From Pelobacter sp. UBA6093 (GTDB taxonomy: Bacteria; Desulfobacterota; Desulfuromonadia; Desulfuromonadales; Syntrophotaleaceae): a stretch of DNA of 14,991 nt. Of the stretch, positions 13,646 to 14,991 are shown piece by piece (the stretch's first letter is position 1; every line of letters begins with the position of its first letter). Position numbers and translations under genes: made by a program. Under the pieces are notes generated by a model. It did no database searches. It worked only from the letters and a program-made list of their open reading frames with translations, and was not told where the DNA came from. The stretch covers positions 148,370 through 163,360 of the forward strand of contig DIWZ01000023.1 of assembly GCA_002435955.1 (NCBI GenBank), in the 5' to 3' direction.

Positions 13646-14406
13646 CAGGCCCCCTTCCCGGTCGTCAGATCGGCGAACACCCGCAAGCGTCCTTCGTACA
13701 CCTGACTCAGCAGCTCTTCCTGCAGCACGGCCCGCGGCGGACCGTAGGCGTACAGGCGCTGCTTGAGCAGAATCAGCTTGTCGAAATACTCCGCCGCAGT
13801 GGTCAGGTCGTGATGCACCACCACCAGGGTCTTGCCGGCCGACTTGGCCCGTTCCAGCACTTCGAGGATGGCCCGTTCGGTGGCCGCATCGACGCCGGCG
13901 AAAGGCTCGTCCAACAGCAGGATGTCCGCCCCCTGGGCCAGGGCGCGGGCCAGAAACACCCTCTGCTGCTGACCGCCGGAGAGCTGGCCGATCTGACGCT
14001 CGGCAAAATCGCTCATGCGCACCATGTCCAGGGCTTCCAGCGCCGCCTCCCGATCGATTTTGCGCAGGCTGCGATACCAGGGGACCTGCTGATAGCGCCC
14101 CATGAGCGCCACCTCCCTGACGGTGATGGGAAAGTCCCAGTCCACCGCCCCGCGCTGGGGTACATAAGCCACCAGTCCCTTGGCCCGATCGACATTCTGA
14201 CCGGCGATGAGCACCTCGCCGACATCCGGCCGGACAAAGCCAAGAATGGCCTTGATCAGGGTCGACTTGCCCGAGCCGTTGGGACCGATCACCCCCACCA
14301 GCTGGTCAGGCTCGATAGTCACCGAAACATCCAGCAGCGCCGGGCGCTCGCCGTAGCTGACCGTCAGGTGGCGGACCTCGATGGCCGGAATCTGCTCAGT
14401 GGTCAT
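13645..14406 (-). CDS. metal ABC transporter ATP-binding protein
   Basis: The nucleotide-binding subunit that powers the permease encoded next. Walker A is GPNGSGKST (41-49), the Q-loop is YVPQRGAVDWDFPITVREV (81-99), the signature is LSGGQQQR (142-149), Walker B is DILLLDEP (161-168) and the H-loop histidine is H199 (VVVHHDL). The VPQR-x3-DWDFPITV-x-EVALMGRY segment is typical of the manganese/zinc/iron uptake ATPases (TroB, MntB, SitB, ZnuC group), so metal identity cannot be settled by sequence. At 253 residues it is normal in length. The ATG at 14406 lies 11 nt inside the end of the upstream gene, implying translational coupling. Cytoplasmic face of the inner membrane. Confidence 0.95.
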   Translation of the reverse strand: MTTEQIPAIEVRHLTVSYGERPALLDVSVTIEPDQLVGVIGPNGSGKSTLIKAILGFVRPDVGEVLIAGQNVDRAKGLVAYVPQRGAVDWDFPITVREVALMGRYQQVPWYRSLRKIDREAALEALDMVRMSDFAERQIGQLSGGQQQRVFLARALAQGADILLLDEPFAGVDAATERAILEVLERAKSAGKTLVVVHHDLTTAAEYFDKLILLKQRLYAYGPPRAVLQEELLSQVYEGRLRVFADLTTGKGA

Positions 14407-14902
14407 GCGCGTCCTCCGCTGTTGTCGTAAGCGTAAAGGGGATGGTTCCGGCTACGCTGGCCCCACTGAATCCCCAGATTGTCTCGTCGACCACCACCCG
14501 ATCACCCTGCAGCAGCCGCACCCGCACCGCATGGTCCCGATGGGCTTCGCCAAAAGGCGGCTGGGCCTGCAGATAGAGCTCGTTGCGCCCCTCCACCAAC
14601 CCGCGTACCGGTTGCACCCGTACCGGTACGCCCCGTTCCAACCCTCCCTCGGCGCGAAACAGTTCCCGATGCGCGGTGCGCACCACCAATGAAGTGGTAT
14701 CGCCGGTATCCCCCTGCAGGGCGAAAGGATCGGCCTCAGGAGAAAAGGTCGGGGTGATTTCCAGAATAAAGTCCAGGCTGGAGACCTCGTGAGTAACCGG
14801 CGCCTGGACCGGAACCGGTGCATGCCGGTCCCGCTGATAGATATAGAGACTCAGACCACCGAGCATGAGCACCCAGATGAGAGCCGTCAGAATAAAACGC
14901 AT
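14396..14902 (-). CDS. membrane-anchored protein of unknown function in metal-ABC operon
   Basis: I do not recognise a family. Residues 5-22 (LTALIWVLMLGGLSLYIY) form one transmembrane helix or uncleaved signal anchor, followed by a positive patch (YQRDRH) and a predicted beta-rich periplasmic domain of about 140 residues (for example LDFILEITPTF, RGVPVRVQPVR, HAVRVRLLQGDRVVVDETIW and TIPFTLTTTA). The C-terminus is acidic and His-rich (EDAHDH). ATG 14902 has AAAGGA 9 nt upstream, but the frame is open to the window edge without a stop, so a longer form cannot be ruled out. It overlaps the ATPase gene by 11 nt, so it belongs to the transporter operon. The His-rich end and position suggest metal handling, perhaps as an accessory to the transporter. 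It is too short and different to be the usual solute-binding protein (about 300 residues). Confidence 0.75.
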   Translation of the reverse strand: MRFILTALIWVLMLGGLSLYIYQRDRHAPVPVQAPVTHEVSSLDFILEITPTFSPEADPFALQGDTGDTTSLVVRTAHRELFRAEGGLERGVPVRVQPVRGLVEGRNELYLQAQPPFGEAHRDHAVRVRLLQGDRVVVDETIWGFSGASVAGTIPFTLTTTAEDAHDH

Positions 14903-14950
14903 GAAATAGGTCCTTTCGCGGGTGGTCGCTGGTTGCAGGCAACTTCGATC

Positions 14951-14982
14951 CGATTTCGATTTCGATTTCGATTTCGATTTCG
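14951..14982. repeat. CGATTT hexanucleotide tandem repeat
   Basis: Five exact copies of CGATTT plus two bases, about 50 nt upstream of the start of the membrane-anchored protein gene (- strand). On the - strand all three frames are open through it: Lys-Ser, Glu-Ile or Arg-Asn dipeptide repeats. It could be the end of an upstream gene cut by the window edge or a slippage-prone spacer. Confidence 0.85.
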
Positions 14983-14991
14983 CCAGCCGCC

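Noticed and set aside
12128..13705. 525-residue open frame on the + strand, rich in His and Gln
   Set aside because: It is antisense to the metal permease gene, which has clear family motifs and a start shared with the ATPase stop. The His/Gln richness is what the complement of a GC-rich membrane-protein gene gives.

Overview
The window looks like a chromosomal segment of a Gram-negative, probably anaerobic bacterium of the Desulfuromonadales/Pelobacter-Geobacter type. This is an inference from gene style: a Slt-type transglycosylase beside a polysaccharide-locus GNAT protein, a tiny RCKP-type rubredoxin-like protein, a DUF255 thioredoxin-fold protein and a metal permease fused to a DtxR-like domain. 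No rRNA, tRNA, CRISPR array or intact insertion sequence was seen. By hand counts on sample lines, GC is about 42-45% in the first 3 kb and about 60-66% in most of the rest, with a second lower-GC pocket (about 47-52%) near 8.3-9.9 kb.

Layout. (1) 152-3085: two abutting + strand genes, a periplasmic lytic transglycosylase with a long helical-repeat arm and a GNAT-fold protein. (2) 3086-3452: gene-free, with small repeats and a perfect 15-bp hairpin that ends the next gene. (3) 3453-4455: a divergent pair, a 35-residue rubredoxin-like zinc-ribbon protein (-) and an exported dienelactone-hydrolase-family enzyme (+), with interlocking promoters. (4) 4534-5601: glyceraldehyde-3-phosphate dehydrogenase (-). 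(5) 5711-5986: the 3' stump of a Bcr/CflA-type drug exporter. (6) 6042-8291: three + strand genes, a CigR/RcnB-like lipoprotein candidate, a 62-residue small protein and a HerA-like/DUF853 ATPase. (7) 8326-9673: two - strand genes for unrecognised helical proteins. (8) 9674-9991: gene-free, holding a long imperfect inverted repeat. (9) 9992-12145: a DUF255 protein with its own promoter and a leader of about 150 nt. (10) 12350-14902: a translationally coupled - strand metal-ABC operon (membrane-anchored protein of unknown role, ATPase, permease fused to a DtxR-like sensor domain); its solute-binding protein is not in the window. (11) 14951-14982: a CGATTT hexanucleotide tandem repeat at the right edge.

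The most striking signal is in region 7. Aligned by eye, the first protein is almost entirely eight consecutive 22-residue repeats in perfect register with no insertions. The gene just upstream encodes a diverged protein that fits the same 22-residue register over six or seven units. The repeat has the 11/3 (hendecad) hydrophobic spacing of lipid-surface amphipathic helices or right-handed coiled coils. Together with the lower GC and the adjacent repeat element, this makes the pair the best candidate here for an undescribed system. The permease-DtxR fusion, which keeps the spacing of metal-ligand residues of a metal-sensing repressor, is the second.
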